From Nostoc sp. 'Peltigera membranacea cyanobiont' 210A (GTDB lineage: Bacteria > Cyanobacteriota > Cyanobacteriia > Cyanobacteriales > Nostocaceae), in the NCBI RefSeq assembly GCF_002246015.1, contig NZ_NOLJ01000006.1, forward strand, positions 50,132-114,131: DNA of 64,000 nt. Reading direction: 5' to 3'. How positions within the stretch are numbered: the first letter of the stretch is position 1; every line of letters begins with the position of its first letter. Under the pieces are notes generated by a model. It was not told the DNA's origin, made no database searches, and saw only the letters and a list, made by a program, of their open reading frames with translations. Shown one piece after another: positions 8,773 through 17,896 of the stretch. A program made the position numbers and the translations under genes.

Positions 8773-9084
8773 ATGTTAATTAATGAATTAAGAAATATTA
8801 ATTTGATTATTTTTCCTGACTGGTCTAATTTACAAACTGCGATGCCTTCTCTACGAGAGGCTGCGCCAACGGCGAGCTTCGCTAACGCAGAAGATTTGAC
8901 AAATGTTCTCAGAACTCTTTTCACACATCCAGCTATACAAGATATAACGCTGCTAATTTATAGTCAAAGTTTATCGGATGAACTACAGGATAATGCTAAC
9001 TCATTACTTTTTGAAACAGTTCTGAAACTTAGTTTAGAAGAAGCTGTCTCGGAAGACCTGAATGCGATCGCTTTGAGAGACTAA
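8773..9084 (+). CDS. Small protein resembling a glycosyltransferase/TPR-protein accessory segment
   Basis: A 103-residue protein. NLIIFPDWSN at the front and DLTNVLRTLFTHPAIQDITLLI in the middle resemble a short domain (FPDW...L...L..LF.HP....ITLLI) found in larger cyanobacterial glycosyltransferase or TPR proteins. Here it stands alone, so it is a fragment or a stand-alone version. Residues ~24-39 (MPSLREAAPTASFANA) are the translation of a dispersed repeat, inserted without breaking the frame. Function unknown. Confidence 0.45.
   Translation: MLINELRNINLIIFPDWSNLQTAMPSLREAAPTASFANAEDLTNVLRTLFTHPAIQDITLLIYSQSLSDELQDNANSLLFETVLKLSLEEAVSEDLNAIALRD
8845..8888. repeat. Dispersed repeat inside a coding frame
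   Basis: CTCTACGAGAGGCTGCGCC followed by AACGGCGAGCTTCGCTAACG. A related, shorter copy (CTTCTCTACGAGACGCTGCG) lies between genes at 43542-43567. Here it adds about 14-15 residues in-frame. Confidence 0.55.
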
Positions 9085-9094
9085 AGCAAGTAGA

Positions 9095-9138
9095 TTTTGA
9101 CTTTGCCTAAGAAATAAGTAAGTATTAACACTAGTGAT
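9095..9138. repeat. Outer flanking direct repeat, left copy
   Basis: The segment from TTTTGACTTTGCC through AAATAAGTAAGTATTAACAC recurs in the same orientation at 14407-14450, with a few mismatches. The pair brackets the giant RTX gene and its inner repeats. Confidence 0.7.
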
Positions 9139-9192
9139 TATAGCGATCCAATATCTGCGGTTAAATAGCCATAATATCCCCGTTAAACCTGT

Positions 9193-9319
9193 GTGCAAAG
9201 AGGGTTAGGTAGGTTTTTTATTCTCGTTATCGTTTCCATGCTGAACATGGAAACGATAACCGATTTAACCTTTCTGTCACCGAGAATGATAATTTCCTTT
9301 GCCCTCAGCAATGTGTCAG
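9193..9319. repeat. Inner flanking direct repeat, left copy, with palindrome
   Basis: About 127 bp repeated in direct orientation at 14104-14232. It contains a palindrome GTTATCGTTTCCATG (9226-9240), loop CTGAA, then the perfect 15-bp inverse (9246-9260), followed by TCTGTCACCGAGAATGATAA. It lies just past the 3' end of the RTX gene and could also act as a transcription-ending or RNA-stabilising hairpin. Confidence 0.7.
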
Positions 9320-9351
9320 CGATCGCGAGGGTTTGACTTAGTTAGCTTTCA

Positions 9352-12300
9352 TTAAGCAATCACAGTAATATTTGCACTAGTAAGCAGCGCCTGATTTGAG
9401 AACTGGGCAATCTGAACTTGTGCAGCACTACCAACCCCATCTTTATCAAAGAATAGGTTCCCAGTAGCTTGATTGTAGATAAAGCGATCGCTTGCTGTTG
9501 CCGCACTAGTCCCAAGTCGGAATAAGCCAGAATCAAGTGTAGTATTCTGAGATTGGCTCAGTCCAAATTCTACCTTAGAAACGAAGATAGTATCATCTCC
9601 AACAGTAAAATCAGCGATGCTATCATAGCCTCCAGTACGGGTATCAGCCAGATTGAAGCTATCTCGCCCAGTTCCACCAGTCAGCACATCTCGACCAATT
9701 CCACCAGCTAGTAAATCGTCACCGAAACCACCGAACAAGGTGTCATTGCCGGAACTACCAAAAAGGCTATCGTTGCCATCAACTCCATTCAAGATGTTAG
9801 CGCCAGTATTTCCCGTGAGGATGTTATTAAGGCTGTTACCAGTACCATTGATTGCCCCAGTTCCAGCCAGAGTCAAGTTTTCTAGGTTATTTCCCAACAC
9901 CCAACTCACCGAAGACTTAACTAAATCTGTACCTGCATCTAAACCTTCAGTAATCATATCGCTGAGGTTGTCTACGGTGTAAGTGTCATTGCCGACTCCA
10001 CCGTCGAAACTATCAATTCCCGCACCTCCATCCAAAGTGTCATCGCCTGCACCACCAAACAAGGTATCATTGCCGGAACCGCCAATCAGATTATCAGTAC
10101 CATCAGCTCCATTCAAGACGTTAGCGCCAGTATTTCCCGTGATGATGTTATTGAGACTGTTGCCAGTACCATTGATTGCCAAACTTCCAGTCAGAGTCAA
10201 GTTTTCCAGATTAGCTGCCAACATCCAACTTACCGAAGACTTAACTAAATCTGTACCTGCATTTAAGCCTTCAGTAACAGAATCGCTGAGGTTATCTACG
10301 ATGTAAATGTCATTGCCGACTCCACCATCGAAACTATCAATTCCTACACCTCCATCCAAGGTGTCATCGCCTGCACCACCGAACAAGGTATCATTACCTG
10401 CACCACCAATTAGGCTATCATTGCCATCTTCCCCGCTCAAGATGTTAGCACCAGTATTTCCTATGAGGATGTTATTAAGGCTGTTACCAGTACCATTGAT
10501 TGCCGAGCTTTCAGTCAGGGTCAAGTTTTCCAGATTAGCTGCCAACATCCAACTTACCGAAGACTTAACTAAATCTGTGCCTGCATTTAAGCCTTCAGTA
10601 ATCGTATCGCTGAGGTTGTCTACGATGTAAGTGTCATTGCCGATTCCACCATTGAGACTATCACCTCCCAAACCTCCATCTAAGGTGTCATTGCCGGAAC
10701 CTCCCAACAAGGTATCATTGCCGGAATCACCAATTAGGCTATCATTGCCATTTTCTCCACTCAAAGTGTTAGCAGCAGTATTCCCAATTAAGATGTTATT
10801 AAGACTGTTACCAGTACCATTGATTGCCTCGGTTCCAATCAGGGTCAAGTTTTCTAGATTAGCTGCTAACACCCAATTAACCGAAGACTTGACTAAATCT
10901 GTGCCTGCACTGGCAGATTCAATAATCGTGTCGCCAATGCTGTCCACAGTATAAGTGTCATTGCCTTTGCCCCCAATGAGACTGTCATCTCCTCCACCAC
11001 CATCTAAGAAATCATTTCCATCGCCGCCATCAAGGGTGTCGTTATCACCTAATCCTTGCAGGGTGTCATTGCCCAGAAATCCTGAGATAATATCCTTTTT
11101 TACAGTACCAGTCAGGTTGTCTGCTACTGTTGTGCCATTAATCACATTAGGGATTTGATTAATGGTATTAGCCACTGTCAATGCAAAAATATCGCTGACA
11201 GTTGCAGTTCCATCACTAGCAGTAACTTTGATGTTGAGGCTACCAACGTTGTTATTTGTAGGAGTACCACTAAAGGTAGTGCCGTTGAAGGTTAACCAAA
11301 CAGGAAGTGGATTACCATTTTCCAAAGTGGCGGTGTAAACGAGGTTATCTCCCGCATCGACATCGCTGAAGGTGTTTGCTGGTAGAGCGAAACTGAAGGC
11401 GGTGTTTTCTGTAGCAGTTTGGTCAGCAATGGTATTCGCCACTGTTGGGGCATCGTTGGTATTAGCCACTGTCAATGCAAAAACATCGCTTACAGTTGCC
11501 GTTCCATCACTGGCGGTAACTTTAATGTTGAGGCTACCAACGTTGTTATTTGTGGGAGTTCCACTGAAGGTGTTGCCGTTGAAGGTCAACCAAGCAGGAA
11601 GCGCAGAACCATCGGCTAGAGTGGCGGTGTAAGTGAGCGGATCGCCATCTGGATCGCTGAAGGTGTCAGAGGGAACAGTGAATGTGAAGGGGGAATCTTC
11701 AACTGCATTTTGACTGGCAATTCCGCCCTCTGTTACTGAATCAATCGATTCAATCACTGCTCTCAAGAGAAACTGATCAAAGTATTCCCCACCCTCAATA
11801 TCAAAACCAAATGGAGATGACCATTTTGAGAGATCAGGTGGCATCTGAGGCAGAGAGTCAGAATTCAGTGCAGTTCCTGTCGAATCATCCAACTGCCAAG
11901 AAATGTGTGTAATGGGAATAGTGCCAATGGGTGAGTTTGTGTAGCTCCGCAGCAAATAATTATCCATATCACGATTCACAACCTCTAACACGAAGTTGAC
12001 CTGTGATGGGGCAGTCTGAAACGTATAATTTCCTGCCTGGGCAACAATTCCATACCCTGTTGCATAATGCCAGTAATCTCCAACATCAGAGGCATTATCT
12101 GAATCGAGGGTCGAGGGGTTGAATGTGTAGCTGCCTGTCAGTGCTGTTCCAACTGCGATCGAGCCATCAAGTAAGTTCGTATTTCCATAAACGTTGGTGA
12201 AGTGACCGCTAAAGCCTACAGTTGTACGAAGGGCAACTGTAGGGGCATCATTGGTATTGTTGACTGCGATCGCAATTTCTTTTTCGTAGAATAAGCCACC

Positions 12301-13857
12301 CTGATCTGTGGTGCGTAGACGGATGTTGTAGCTATTCTTGGTTTCGTAGTCGGGGGAGCTATTAATCCGTAACTCGTTACCCACAATTGTGAAGACGCTG
12401 TTATCGGTGCTGCCAGTACCCGAAACTAGGGTGTAGGTGTGGGTGTTGTCTGAATCAAGGTCAACAGTGCTAAAGTTGCCAATTGCTGTGTTGGCAGGAA
12501 CATTTTCGTTAACACTACTGGCACTGAGACTCATGTCAGTGGGGGTACTGTTGAGGTCAAGCTGAAAAAGTTCGCGCCCAGTATTACCATTGTCAGCAAC
12601 AAAGTAGAGTTTGCCATTGGTGTAAATTAGGTTATTGGGATTAGAGCTACCCGCGCCAGAGAAGATATCCTTGACGCGGACGGTACCAGCCTCGGTGCCA
12701 TCACTCTTCCACAGTTCCAAACCACCACTGCTGTCGTTGGCACTGAAATACAGGGTGCCGTTGACATTAGTCAGATTTTGCGGGTTAGAGCTACCCGTGC
12801 CAGAGAAGATATCCTTGACGCGGACGGTACCAGCCTCGGTGCCATCACTCTTCCACAGTTCCAAACCACCACTGCTGTCGTTGGCATTGAAGTACAGCGT
12901 GCCGTTGACATTGGTCAGATTTTGCGGGTTAGAGCTACTTATGCCAGAGAAGATATCCTTGACGCGGACGGTACCAGCCTCAGTGCCATCACTCTTCCAC
13001 AGTTCAAAACCGCCACTGCCGTCGTTGGCACTGAAGTACAGGGTGCCGTTGAAATTGGTCAGATATTGCGGGTCAGAGCTACCCGTGCCAGAGAAGATAT
13101 CCTTGACGCGGACGGTACCAGCCTCGGTGCCATCACTCTTCCACAGTTCATTGCCACTACTGCCGTCGTTGGCATTGAAGTACAGGGTGCCGTTGAAATT
13201 GGTCAGAAATAGCGGGCTAGAGCTACCCGTGCCAGAGAAGATATCCTTGACGCGGACGGTACCAGCCTCGGTGCCATCACTCTTCCACAGTTCAAAACCG
13301 CCACTGCCGTCGTTGGCACTGAAGTACAGGGTGCCGTTGACATTCGTCAGATAGTGCGGGTTAGAGCCACTTGTGCCAGAGAAGATATCCTTGACGCGGA
13401 CGGTACCAGCTTCGGTGCCATCACTCTTCCACAATTCAGTGCCATTACTACTGTCGTAGGCAATGAAGTACAGTGTGCCGTTGACATTCGTTAGATATTG
13501 CGGGAAAGAGCTACCCGTGCCAGAGAAGATATCCTTGACGCGGACGGTACCAGCCTCGGTGCCATCACTCTTCCACAGTTCAGTGCCATTACTGCCGTCG
13601 TTGGCATTGAAGTACAGGGTGCCGTTGAAATTGGTCAGATATTGCGGGGTAGAGCTAACCGTGCCAGAGAAGATATCCTTGACGCGGACGGTACCAGCCT
13701 CGGTGCCATCACTCTTCCACAGTTCAAAACCGCCACTGCCGTCGTTGGCTCTGAAGTACAGCGTGCCGTTGACATTCGTCAGATTTTGCGGTGAAGAGGA
13801 AGCTCCACCAGGATTGATATCTTTTATGAGGTTAATCGATGTTTCTTCTGCTGGCAT
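9352..13857 (-). CDS. Giant secreted RTX protein with ELW repeats, He_PIG domains and calcium-binding nonapeptides
   Basis: About 1501 residues. In order: eight nearly identical 48-residue units built on ELWKSDGTEAGTVRVKDIFSG plus one degenerate unit; a cadherin-like region (GNFSTVDLDSDNTHTYTLVS); a unique beta region; two putative-Ig domains (PVWLTFNGTTFSGTPTNNNV, repeated); then RTX blocks in ~108-residue units holding GGxGNDTLxGG nonapeptides and DLVKSSVxWxLxxNLENLTL; and a C-terminal type I secretion-like tail. RTX nonapeptides fold on binding Ca2+ outside the cell, so this is probably a surface or adhesion protein. I choose ATG 13857 (AGGA upstream) over an upstream TTG at 13917. No type I transporter is nearby. 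Confidence 0.85.
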   Translation of the reverse strand: MPAEETSINLIKDINPGGASSSPQNLTNVNGTLYFRANDGSGGFELWKSDGTEAGTVRVKDIFSGTVSSTPQYLTNFNGTLYFNANDGSNGTELWKSDGTEAGTVRVKDIFSGTGSSFPQYLTNVNGTLYFIAYDSSNGTELWKSDGTEAGTVRVKDIFSGTSGSNPHYLTNVNGTLYFSANDGSGGFELWKSDGTEAGTVRVKDIFSGTGSSSPLFLTNFNGTLYFNANDGSSGNELWKSDGTEAGTVRVKDIFSGTGSSDPQYLTNFNGTLYFSANDGSGGFELWKSDGTEAGTVRVKDIFSGISSSNPQNLTNVNGTLYFNANDSSGGLELWKSDGTEAGTVRVKDIFSGTGSSNPQNLTNVNGTLYFSANDSSGGLELWKSDGTEAGTVRVKDIFSGAGSSNPNNLIYTNGKLYFVADNGNTGRELFQLDLNSTPTDMSLSASSVNENVPANTAIGNFSTVDLDSDNTHTYTLVSGTGSTDNSVFTIVGNELRINSSPDYETKNSYNIRLRTTDQGGLFYEKEIAIAVNNTNDAPTVALRTTVGFSGHFTNVYGNTNLLDGSIAVGTALTGSYTFNPSTLDSDNASDVGDYWHYATGYGIVAQAGNYTFQTAPSQVNFVLEVVNRDMDNYLLRSYTNSPIGTIPITHISWQLDDSTGTALNSDSLPQMPPDLSKWSSPFGFDIEGGEYFDQFLLRAVIESIDSVTEGGIASQNAVEDSPFTFTVPSDTFSDPDGDPLTYTATLADGSALPAWLTFNGNTFSGTPTNNNVGSLNIKVTASDGTATVSDVFALTVANTNDAPTVANTIADQTATENTAFSFALPANTFSDVDAGDNLVYTATLENGNPLPVWLTFNGTTFSGTPTNNNVGSLNIKVTASDGTATVSDIFALTVANTINQIPNVINGTTVADNLTGTVKKDIISGFLGNDTLQGLGDNDTLDGGDGNDFLDGGGGDDSLIGGKGNDTYTVDSIGDTIIESASAGTDLVKSSVNWVLAANLENLTLIGTEAINGTGNSLNNILIGNTAANTLSGENGNDSLIGDSGNDTLLGGSGNDTLDGGLGGDSLNGGIGNDTYIVDNLSDTITEGLNAGTDLVKSSVSWMLAANLENLTLTESSAINGTGNSLNNILIGNTGANILSGEDGNDSLIGGAGNDTLFGGAGDDTLDGGVGIDSFDGGVGNDIYIVDNLSDSVTEGLNAGTDLVKSSVSWMLAANLENLTLTGSLAINGTGNSLNNIITGNTGANVLNGADGTDNLIGGSGNDTLFGGAGDDTLDGGAGIDSFDGGVGNDTYTVDNLSDMITEGLDAGTDLVKSSVSWVLGNNLENLTLAGTGAINGTGNSLNNILTGNTGANILNGVDGNDSLFGSSGNDTLFGGFGDDLLAGGIGRDVLTGGTGRDSFNLADTRTGGYDSIADFTVGDDTIFVSKVEFGLSQSQNTTLDSGLFRLGTSAATASDRFIYNQATGNLFFDKDGVGSAAQVQIAQFSNQALLTSANITVIA

Positions 13858-14016
13858 AACCGTTTTTCCTAATAGATAAGAATCACAAGCGAAATCAGGC
13901 GTTGGTAGACGCCCCAAGTGCGATCGCTATTTTTCTTGCTATGTAAAAATGCGATCGCTAAGTTCCCCAGCTTCACTTTTTTTAAATTAAACAGCCTCGG
14001 CAAATATGTCTAATTT

Positions 14017-14312
14017 GATACTTTGTTTAGATAAAGCCCATTTGGTTTAGTCAATATAAGCACTTCATATCAACCAATATCGACACGGATATGAACAATC
14101 GCCGTGCAAAGAGGGGTTAGGTAGGTTTCTTATTTTCCTTATCGTTTCCATATTCAGCATGGAAACGATAACCGATTTAATTTTTCTGTCACCGAGAATG
14201 ATAATTTCCTTTGCTCTTGGCAATGTGTCTGCATTGATACTTGATTTAGAAACCCCATTTGATTTAATCGGTACAAGCACTGCACATCGACCAATATCAA
14301 CACGGAACGGAT
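14017..14312. repeat. Imperfect tandem duplication upstream of the RTX gene
   Basis: A ~80-bp segment from GATACTTTGTTTAG to CACGGATATG (14017-14097) recurs at about 14236-14312 with moderate divergence. The inner flanking repeat lies between the copies. The spacer between the divergent RTX and DUF4350 genes is thus built almost wholly of repeats. Confidence 0.55.
14104..14232. repeat. Inner flanking direct repeat, right copy, with palindrome
   Basis: Matches 9193-9319 in the same orientation. Its palindrome is TTATCGTTTCCAT (14139-14151), loop ATTCAGC, inverse 14159-14171: the stem is kept while the loop differs, which hints at selection on the hairpin. Confidence 0.7.
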
Positions 14313-14406
14313 ATGGAGGGGATGAAAGAAAAATCTTGGTAGTTGTCCCGCCTGAACTTAGCCGATCCTCGTAAATTGGTAAAGGTATTGATAAATTTAA
14401 TTAAAT

Positions 14407-14450
14407 TTTTGACTTTGCCTGGGAAATAAGTAAGTATTAACACTTGTGAT
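14407..14450. repeat. Outer flanking direct repeat, right copy
   Basis: Direct repeat of 9095-9138. The order outer-inner-RTX gene-inner-outer makes a nested arrangement. Confidence 0.65.
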
Positions 14451-14483
14451 CCTGAAACGAAGTAATGATTGTGAAAGTCGAAA

Positions 14484-15575
14484 ATGAAACGTTCAAATCG
14501 CCTTGCTTGGATGGGAGCGATCGCACTCGCTGCGATCGTTTTACTTAGTTTGTTCGCGGCTCCCAATAATACTAAAATTAACACTGGCTCTACCTACAAC
14601 CGGAACTCTGATGGCTATGGTGCTTGGTATGCTTTTATGCAACAACAGGGAATTTCTATTAAACGCTGGCAAAAGCCTTTTAGTGATATTCAGCCAGAGA
14701 ACAGCCCAGTTACCTTCCTACAGGTAGGCGGCTATCCCAGGGACACACTGGATAGTCAAGAGCAGGAATGGGTAGAAAAAGGGAATACTTTGGTAATTTT
14801 GGGTGCGAAGGCGCGGGTTACAGAAGCGGAGTTTAGCACTATGCAAAAATCTCCTGAAGGTGATATTAAAATTGATACACGTAGACGATATAAAAAAGCT
14901 AACTCCAAACAAGTTAATTTAGGCGATCGCTTTGGTGCTGTTGTCTGGAAAGAAAATTACAAAAAAGGAAAGGTGATTTTTTCTACCACTCCTTATTTAG
15001 CTGCCAACGCCTACCAAGATTATTTAAGTAATTTCAAGTATTTAGCTAGTTTGGTTACTGAAAAAAGTAACACAGTCTTTGTCGATGAATACATCCACGG
15101 CTATAAAGATGCCGATGTCAGGAAGAAAGAAAACGAAGGAGATTTATCTAGCTTTTTTGCCAAAACTCCTTTACTTCCAATCTTGATACAGGTAGGTATC
15201 CTGCTATTAGTGCTAGTTTGGGCGCAGAATCGCCGCTTTGGTAAGCCAGTAGCTTTAGATACACCAGTTGTAGATAATAGCGAAGCATACATCCAAGCTT
15301 TAGCCGGGGTGTTGCAGAAAGCTGATACCACCGACTTTGTTGTTGAAATGGTAGGTAAACAAGAACAACTACAACTCCAAAAAGCCTTGGGATTAGGGCA
15401 AGTACTTTTAGAACGTCAAGCCTTGATTGATTTTTGGATGGAAAAAACAGGTGCAAGTGCAGCAGAATTAGATGCAGTTTTAAAGCTACAATCTCGCAAA
15501 CAACCCATCAGTGAACGTGACCTGTTAAGCTGGTTGGGGAAATGGCGAAGCATTAGGGAAATTCGTAATTCGTAA
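14484..15575 (+). CDS. DUF4350 membrane-anchored protein
   Basis: A 363-residue protein with an N-terminal membrane anchor (residues 8-26), a Rossmann-like extracytoplasmic domain (YGAWYAFMQQQGISIKRWQK, then VTFLQVGGYPRD and LVILGAKARV), a second TM at about 232-248 (PILIQVGILLLVLVWAQNRR) and a cytoplasmic helical tail. This architecture is typical of DUF4350 proteins that travel with MoxR ATPases and DUF58/DUF4129 proteins in a membrane-linked chaperone-like system. The moxR-like gene follows 107 bases downstream. Exact role unknown. Confidence 0.78.
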   Translation: MKRSNRLAWMGAIALAAIVLLSLFAAPNNTKINTGSTYNRNSDGYGAWYAFMQQQGISIKRWQKPFSDIQPENSPVTFLQVGGYPRDTLDSQEQEWVEKGNTLVILGAKARVTEAEFSTMQKSPEGDIKIDTRRRYKKANSKQVNLGDRFGAVVWKENYKKGKVIFSTTPYLAANAYQDYLSNFKYLASLVTEKSNTVFVDEYIHGYKDADVRKKENEGDLSSFFAKTPLLPILIQVGILLLVLVWAQNRRFGKPVALDTPVVDNSEAYIQALAGVLQKADTTDFVVEMVGKQEQLQLQKALGLGQVLLERQALIDFWMEKTGASAAELDAVLKLQSRKQPISERDLLSWLGKWRSIREIRNS

Positions 15576-15682
15576 TGGGCTACGCCCCGCTACGCTAACG
15601 TAATTTGTAATTATTTTTTTGAAATTTTGCATAAAATCTCTGTGCCTAAGTACTTCTGAGTAAATGATTTATAAACAAAAAT

Positions 15683-16633
15683 ATGAGCGAAACCCATCCT
15701 ATCTTAATTCGTCTTGGTCAAGGTCTTAATCAAGTAATTGTCGGACAATCTAGCTTAATACAGCAAATTTTAGTAGCACTGCTAGCGGGTGGGCACGTAA
15801 TTTTAGAAGGAGTACCGGGAACTGGGAAAACCCTTTTAGTAAAGGTGCTAGCGCAGTTAATTCAAGGGGAGTTTCGCCGGATTCAATTAACACCAGATGT
15901 TTTACCTTCAGATATTACTGGTACTAATATTTTTGACTTGAATAGCCGCAATTTCACTTTGAAAAAAGGGCCAATATTTACTGAGGTATTGCTAGCAGAC
16001 GAAATCAACCGTACTCCGCCCAAGACACAAGCAGCGCTGCTAGAAGCGATGGAGGAGATGCAGGTAACACTGGATGGTGAAAGTTTGCCTTTACCAGATT
16101 TATTTTGGGTAATTGCGACACAAAATCCCCTGGAATTTGAGGGTACTTATCCTTTACCAGAGGCACAGTTAGATAGATTTTTATTTAAGCTGGTGGTAGA
16201 TTACCCCGATAAAGCTGCTGAAAAGCAAATGTTACTCAATCGTCAGGCGGGTTTTGCAGCACGACGTTTAGATATTAGCCGTTTGAAACCAATCGCAACA
16301 GTAGCCGAAATTTTACAAGCACGACAAGCAGTCAAAGAAGTTAAAGTATCAGAAGCGATCGTTGATTATTTGTTGGCGTTGGTGACAATATCGCGTCAAT
16401 ATCCCGATTTGACTTTGGGTGCATCACCCCGCGCTACCGGTGCTTGGTTGCAGACATCTCAAGCATTAGCATGGTTAGCGGGAAGAGATTTTGTCACACC
16501 AGATGATGTAAAAGCAGTTGCATCTCCGTTGCTACGTCATCGTCTCATCTTGAAACCAGAAGCGATGCTGGATGGTTTACAAATGGATGCAGTAATTGCG
16601 TCGGTAATTAATCAAGTACCAGTTCCGAGGTGA
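15683..16633 (+). CDS. MoxR-family AAA+ ATPase
   Basis: A 316-residue ATPase. Walker A is GVPGTGKTLL (about 43-52), Walker B is VLLADEINRTPPKTQ, sensor 1 is FWVIATQNP, an arginine-finger region sits in EAQLDRFLFK, and the sensor 2 region is GASPRATGAWLQ. MoxR proteins act as ATP-driven chaperones that assemble or activate cofactor-containing or secreted proteins. Coupling with the upstream DUF4350 gene fits the usual operon; the DUF58/VWA partner is absent here. Confidence 0.9.
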   Translation: MSETHPILIRLGQGLNQVIVGQSSLIQQILVALLAGGHVILEGVPGTGKTLLVKVLAQLIQGEFRRIQLTPDVLPSDITGTNIFDLNSRNFTLKKGPIFTEVLLADEINRTPPKTQAALLEAMEEMQVTLDGESLPLPDLFWVIATQNPLEFEGTYPLPEAQLDRFLFKLVVDYPDKAAEKQMLLNRQAGFAARRLDISRLKPIATVAEILQARQAVKEVKVSEAIVDYLLALVTISRQYPDLTLGASPRATGAWLQTSQALAWLAGRDFVTPDDVKAVASPLLRHRLILKPEAMLDGLQMDAVIASVINQVPVPR

Positions 16634-16664
16634 AAAAATTAAACCTCTGACGTAAATCCTAAAA

Positions 16665-16864
16665 TTAGCCCTCATCCCCCAACCCCTTCTCCCAAAATTT
16701 CCTCGTTCCCAGTCTCTGACTGGGAATGCATTCACTGAGTCTCTGACTCAATGTCTGAATGGAGGCAGAGCCTCTAAATCAGGCATTCCCATGCAGAGCA
16801 TGGGAACGAGATATTTCAAAGTCCCTCTCCCAAGTTTGGGAGAGGGATTTAGGGTGAGGGCTAA
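16665..16864. repeat. 200-bp element with TTAGCCCTCA ends and nested hairpins
   Basis: Perfect terminal inverse TTAGCCCTCA (16665-16674) / TGAGGGCTAA (16855-16864), continued by CTCCCA/TGGGAG arms. Inside are several hairpins, for example CCCAGTC-TCT-GACTGGG, GAGGC-AGA-GCCTC and CCCATGC-AGA-GCATGGG, with an outer TCGTTCCCA/TGGGAACGA pair. The multi-hairpin layout is unusual; no coding content. Confidence 0.7.
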
Positions 16865-16872
16865 TTATTAAT

Positions 16873-16965
16873 TAGGACTTACGCAAAAACCCTCTCAAAC
16901 TCTCATTCCTCCGTGAACTCTGCGCCCTCTGTGGTTCGTTTTCCGTTACCCGTGCGTAAGTCCTA
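16873..16965. repeat. 93-bp MITE-like element, TAGGACTTACGCA ends
   Basis: Perfect 13-bp terminal inverse TAGGACTTACGCA / TGCGTAAGTCCTA. The interior CTCTGCGCCCTCTGTGG-type sequence is a common cyanobacterial spacer repeat, also seen in this window at about 55175. Confidence 0.7.
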
Positions 16966-17166
16966 TTAATGATTCCGAATTCAAAATCAGATCGCACCTC
17001 TAGATTTGCACTTTTCTGCATAGCTTGAAAATTCATCTCCAATTAAAATAAGCGCATACTTCAATGAGTTAGGGCTAAAAGATGCAAGATATGACTCCCA
17101 AGTTAAACGCCAAAGACAAAGAAAATTTTCATAAAGCTTAAATAAACTTTGAATTTGGATGAAAAT

Positions 17167-17877
17167 ATGGTAGTAGTAAATTTAAAAGAACATCAAGTTT
17201 TTGGATATTTACCAGTGGAAAAAAAGCTGGGTATTCTTGTTGTAGATGACCACCAATTAATTTTAACTGGTACGCTCGATGTCTTAAGTAGACAGTATCC
17301 CGAAGCTGCTATCATTAAGGCTCAGACGGCAAAAGAGACTCTTTTTCAACTTGAATATCATCACTTTGACCTGATTGTGATGGATTTATCAATTCCCGAT
17401 CGCCAAGGGGAAACAGCAGAAATTGATACCGGAATTAAGCTGTTGCAAACTTTGCTCCAAGAATATCCCCATCAGAATTTCATGGTACAAACTAGTTATG
17501 TGAAGGCGTTAATTCGGATCAAACACGAGATTGATAATCATCAAGCTGGATTTGCGATCGCAGATAAAGGATTACCCGAAGATGAAATGCTAATGCGGGT
17601 TAATTTGTCCCTTCATGGTGCAACTCACACCAAAGACATCAAAACGGGAATCGAACTCAAACCAGAATGGTTGGAAGTGTTGCGGTTGGCTTTTGAAGAG
17701 AGTTTGACAGATAAAGCGATCGCCGATCGAATGTATAAATCAGAAAGAGCAGTACGTACTTACTGGACGAAGATTCAGGATGTGTTGGGAGTATATCCTG
17801 AAGACTGCAAGCAAAGTGGTAAGAATATGCGAATTCAAACTGAAATTCGTTCCCGTGATGAAGGTTTAATCGATTAA
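17167..17877 (+). CDS. Response regulator (receiver plus LuxR-like HTH)
   Basis: About 236 residues from ATG 17167; a TTG start at 17149 would add six. The receiver has the acidic pair VVDDHQ, the phosphoacceptor Asp in LIVMDLSIPD (about D71), a Thr/Ser position in MVQTSY and the conserved Lys in IADKG. The C-terminus has a LuxR/NarL-type helix-turn-helix (LTDKAIADRMYKSERAVRTY). It precedes the CHASE2 histidine kinase on the same strand, so they form a likely cognate pair, now separated by a repeat element. Confidence 0.85.
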   Translation: MVVVNLKEHQVFGYLPVEKKLGILVVDDHQLILTGTLDVLSRQYPEAAIIKAQTAKETLFQLEYHHFDLIVMDLSIPDRQGETAEIDTGIKLLQTLLQEYPHQNFMVQTSYVKALIRIKHEIDNHQAGFAIADKGLPEDEMLMRVNLSLHGATHTKDIKTGIELKPEWLEVLRLAFEESLTDKAIADRMYKSERAVRTYWTKIQDVLGVYPEDCKQSGKNMRIQTEIRSRDEGLID

Positions 17878-17896
17878 TCCGGGAAAAAGCGAGATG

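Noticed and set aside
9670..11090. CRISPR-like periodic repeats
   Set aside because: Repeats are in-frame RTX nonapeptide coding units, diverged, without constant repeat/unique spacer structure.
9653..11158. Four consecutive 107-residue plus-strand frames
   Set aside because: Periodic antisense readings of the 324-bp RTX units, not genes.
12635..13879. Long plus-strand frames opposite the RTX gene
   Set aside because: They mirror the 144-bp ELW repeats of the real gene on the other strand; repeated LTRTVPASVPSLFHSS strings are shadows.
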